From assembly GCA_031976225.1 (NCBI GenBank), contig DALYLQ010000124.1, positions 1 through 5,007 of the forward strand: a stretch of DNA of 5,007 bases, in the 5' to 3' direction. The first letter of the stretch is position 1; every line of letters starts with the position of its first letter. A program made the position numbers and the translations under genes. A model generated the notes under the pieces. The model had not been told where the DNA came from. It ran no database searches and saw only the letters and a program-made list of their open reading frames with translations. The DNA comes from UBA10646 sp003456175. Lineage in GTDB: Bacteria > Bacteroidota > Bacteroidia > Chitinophagales > Chitinophagaceae. This document shows positions 4,684 through 5,007 of this stretch, piece by piece.

Positions 4684-5007
4684 TTAGCTGCAACTACATT
4701 GCCATTCTTCTTTGGTATCAATAACAGTAATAATGGTTGCTTCGCCATTGCATTGTGCTACAATAATTCGAATATGTTGCCCATCGTTGCTTTGGCCTTC
4801 AACGGCATAACGTTTCTTGCAAGGTGCAGCTTGTAAATCGCTTTTGCGATAGTTTACAGTACCGGTTTTCAAAATAAGTGCAACTTCTGCTGCTGTTATG
4901 TGGCGGCATTCCATTCGGCAGCGAGCATGCTTGCTATATTTAATGCTAGTAGGATTACGTTCTAGTCCTCTGCTTTTAGCATAGTTACTACCATCGTTAC
5001 GAGCCTC
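4684..5007 (-). CDS. DUF4258 domain protein, C-terminal part (cut by window edge)
   Basis: The open frame runs from the stop at 4684-4686 to the right edge, giving 107 codons with no stop. The Met at 4912-4914 is internal, not the start. The codons before it continue the domain, with HARCRMECRHI spanning that Met, and no ATG, GTG or TTG codon occurs in frame between it and the edge, so the true start lies outside the window. Other DUF4258-like features are the E-V-x-x-I-L helix, NYRKSDL, the CKKRYAVEG strand, GQHIRIIVAQC, a VTVID-like strand (ITVID) and a terminal CSCS. Eight cysteines and several histidines suggest metal binding, but the function of DUF4258 is unknown. Bacteroidota members often carry an N-terminal membrane or signal segment, which would be in the missing part. 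It is convergent with ykgJ. Confidence 0.78.
   Translation of the reverse strand, partial: EARNDGSNYAKSRGLERNPTSIKYSKHARCRMECRHITAAEVALILKTGTVNYRKSDLQAAPCKKRYAVEGQSNDGQHIRIIVAQCNGEATIITVIDTKEEWQCSCS

Noticed and set aside
4673..4687. CTAAG / CTTAG inverted repeat across the ykgJ and DUF4258 stops as a bidirectional terminator
   Set aside because: A five-base A+T-rich stem without T-tracts is too weak to call.
4684..4914. DUF4258 gene as a complete 76-residue protein starting at the Met at 4912-4914
   Set aside because: The frame stays open to the window edge and the residues before this Met continue the domain motif, so this Met is internal.

Overview
The window looks like a chromosomal segment of a Bacteroidota bacterium, possibly Chitinophagia-like. 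The reasons are moderate A+T content, start codons without Shine-Dalgarno sequences, two TAnnTTTG-type octamers just upstream of start codons, and protein families common in that phylum (YbdK-like ligase, EF-hand-bearing esterase, DUF4258). The placement is inferred from style and family recall, not from a marker gene. There are six protein genes, one of them cut by the right edge, and no RNA gene, insertion sequence or CRISPR array.

Left half (1-3169): a probable two-gene operon on the minus strand encodes an ATP-grasp enzyme (1260-2213) followed by a GCS2/YbdK-type carboxylate-amine ligase (92-1201). It ends at a strong intrinsic terminator (23-59). A cytosolic alpha/beta-hydrolase esterase (2345-3169) is divergent from it. 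Two unrelated kinds of ATP-dependent ligase beside a hydrolase suggest a small pathway that makes, and perhaps trims or releases, an amide- or peptide-like metabolite. Its substrate and product cannot be read from sequence. This is the most interesting functional unit in the window.

Right half (3164-5007): xerD (3164-4069, minus) has every catalytic residue at the same number as E. coli XerD, and its stop codon interlocks with that of the esterase. Divergent from xerD is a YkgJ-type cysteine-cluster protein (4168-4680). That gene converges, with a 3-bp gap, on the C-terminal part of a DUF4258 protein that runs off the right edge.

Non-coding layer: a 15-bp sequence, CATTTACCGTAAGGT, occurs exactly three times, always in non-coding DNA (after the ligase, between ATP-grasp and ligase, and between xerD and ykgJ). 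A degenerate fourth copy lies just past the terminator. Two copies match over 22 bp with one difference. A second, weaker repeat (88-114 and 4140-4165) accompanies two of the copies. This short-repeat family and the apparently leaderless start sites are the main structures not explained by the genes.
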